Source: Alphaproteobacteria bacterium (GTDB lineage Bacteria > Pseudomonadota > Alphaproteobacteria > Rhizobiales > Devosiaceae). Taken from it: a DNA stretch of 14,846 nt. Where the stretch lies: assembly GCA_018820005.1 (NCBI GenBank), contig JAHJOS010000060.1:1-14846 (forward strand). The letters run 5' to 3'. The translations under genes and the position numbers were made by a program. Positions 14,365 through 14,846 of the stretch are shown here, one piece after another; the first letter of the stretch is position 1; each line of letters begins with the position of its first letter. The notes below the pieces were generated by a model. The model did not search any database. It saw only the letters and a list, made by a program, of their open reading frames with translations, and had not been told where the DNA came from.

Positions 14365-14846
14365 ATGAAGAAATTTGCAGTGGCTGCCGCTATGGCAACC
14401 GCTCTCCTCGGCTCCACGGCTGTACACGCTGCGGACGTCGAAGTTATCCACTGGTGGACGTCGGGTGGCGAACAGGCCGCTGTGTCCGTGTTTGCCCGTG
14501 AGTTCGACGCTCTGGGCACCGACAAGTGGGTTGATACCGCCATTGCTGGCGGCGAAAACGCCCGTGCAGCCACGCTGCAGCGTATTCTGGGTGGCGACGC
14601 CCCCGGCGCCGCGCAGTTCAACCCTGGTCGCCAGTACGAAGAACTGATCAGCGGCGGCATGCTGCTCGATCTGACCCCGCTGGCTGAGAAAGAAGGCTGG
14701 GCCAATTTCATTCGCCCTGCTTCCATTTCTGAGGCCTGTCTGGTCGATGGTCATTGGTGGTGCGTGCCCGTGAACATCCATTCGTGGAACTGGGCCTGGG
14801 CCTCCATTCCGGCTTTCGAAAAGGCCGGCGTTGAGCTCCCCACCAG
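14365..14846 (+). CDS. Carbohydrate ABC transporter substrate-binding protein, GtsA-like (3' end outside window)
   Basis: The first 160 residues of a periplasmic sugar-binding protein of the MalE-like (extracellular solute-binding family 1) type. A signal peptide covers residues 1-22 or 23 (MKKFAVAAAMATALLG..., end VHA). The mature start VEVIHWWTSGGEQAAV, the AGGENARA segment and VPVNIHSWNWAW resemble glucose/mannose-type binding proteins such as Pseudomonas GtsA. The start is well supported by GGGAGGA with 6-nt spacing. Expression is probably repressed by the divergent LacI-family protein through O1 and O2. Two permease genes and perhaps sugar-metabolism genes should follow beyond the window. 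The exact sugar cannot be told from this part. Confidence 0.9.
   Translation, partial: MKKFAVAAAMATALLGSTAVHAADVEVIHWWTSGGEQAAVSVFAREFDALGTDKWVDTAIAGGENARAATLQRILGGDAPGAAQFNPGRQYEELISGGMLLDLTPLAEKEGWANFIRPASISEACLVDGHWWCVPVNIHSWNWAWASIPAFEKAGVELPT

Noticed and set aside
14137..14781. N-terminal extension of the LacI-family protein up to an ATG at 14781
   Set aside because: It would cover the promoter, both operators and the divergent sugar-binding gene; LacI proteins begin just before the helix-turn-helix, as with the ATG at 14136.

Overview
The window is high-GC, densely packed DNA of alphaproteobacterial type, most likely from Hyphomicrobiales; a Devosia-like organism is my guess. The clues are the fixHIS genes of a cbb3 oxidase assembly cluster, a FixK/FNR-type box in front of a pseudoazurin gene, BMP-type and sugar ABC transporters with dedicated regulators, and many 4-nt ATGA/GTGA gene overlaps. 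Genus is inference only. No mobile element, integrase, CRISPR array or pseudogene was seen.

Region 1 (1-3316), microaerobic respiration. The 3' end of fixH, then fixI (copper P-type ATPase) and fixS run on the + strand with 4-nt overlaps. They converge on a - strand gene for pseudoazurin, a periplasmic type 1 copper electron carrier. A bulged hairpin at 2738-2764 lies between the two ends. The pseudoazurin promoter carries a perfect TTGAC-N4-GTCAA box placed exactly at the class II distance from a -10-like element, so the gene is probably switched on by FixK/FNR under low oxygen.

Region 2 (3382-12824), a divergent catabolic and uptake locus. On the - strand, in order of transcription, are an N-carbamoyl-D-amino-acid hydrolase, an XRE-cupin regulator, a divergent adenine deaminase-family amidohydrolase and a D-threonine aldolase/DSD1-like PLP enzyme; the first three overlap by ATGA. 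On the + strand is a complete BMP-type ABC importer: periplasmic binding protein, double ATPase and two permeases. The shared control region (7973-8235) holds two related AT-rich palindromes 76 bp apart, which are good candidates for the operators of the XRE-cupin protein. The likely logic is import of a cyclic or carbamoylated nitrogen compound, ring hydrolysis, decarbamoylation to a D-amino acid and its breakdown; the true substrate is unknown. Two transporter junctions share an odd layout: TAG, one codon, then a TTG start in the same frame.

Region 3 (12948-14846), tRNA-Arg(TCT) followed by a sugar locus. A LacI-family repressor on the - strand faces away from a carbohydrate ABC transporter substrate-binding protein (GtsA-like) that runs off the window. 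Between them are a TTGACA promoter and two copies of a TGCAATCGATTGCA-type operator, so this looks like a repressor-controlled sugar uptake operon.
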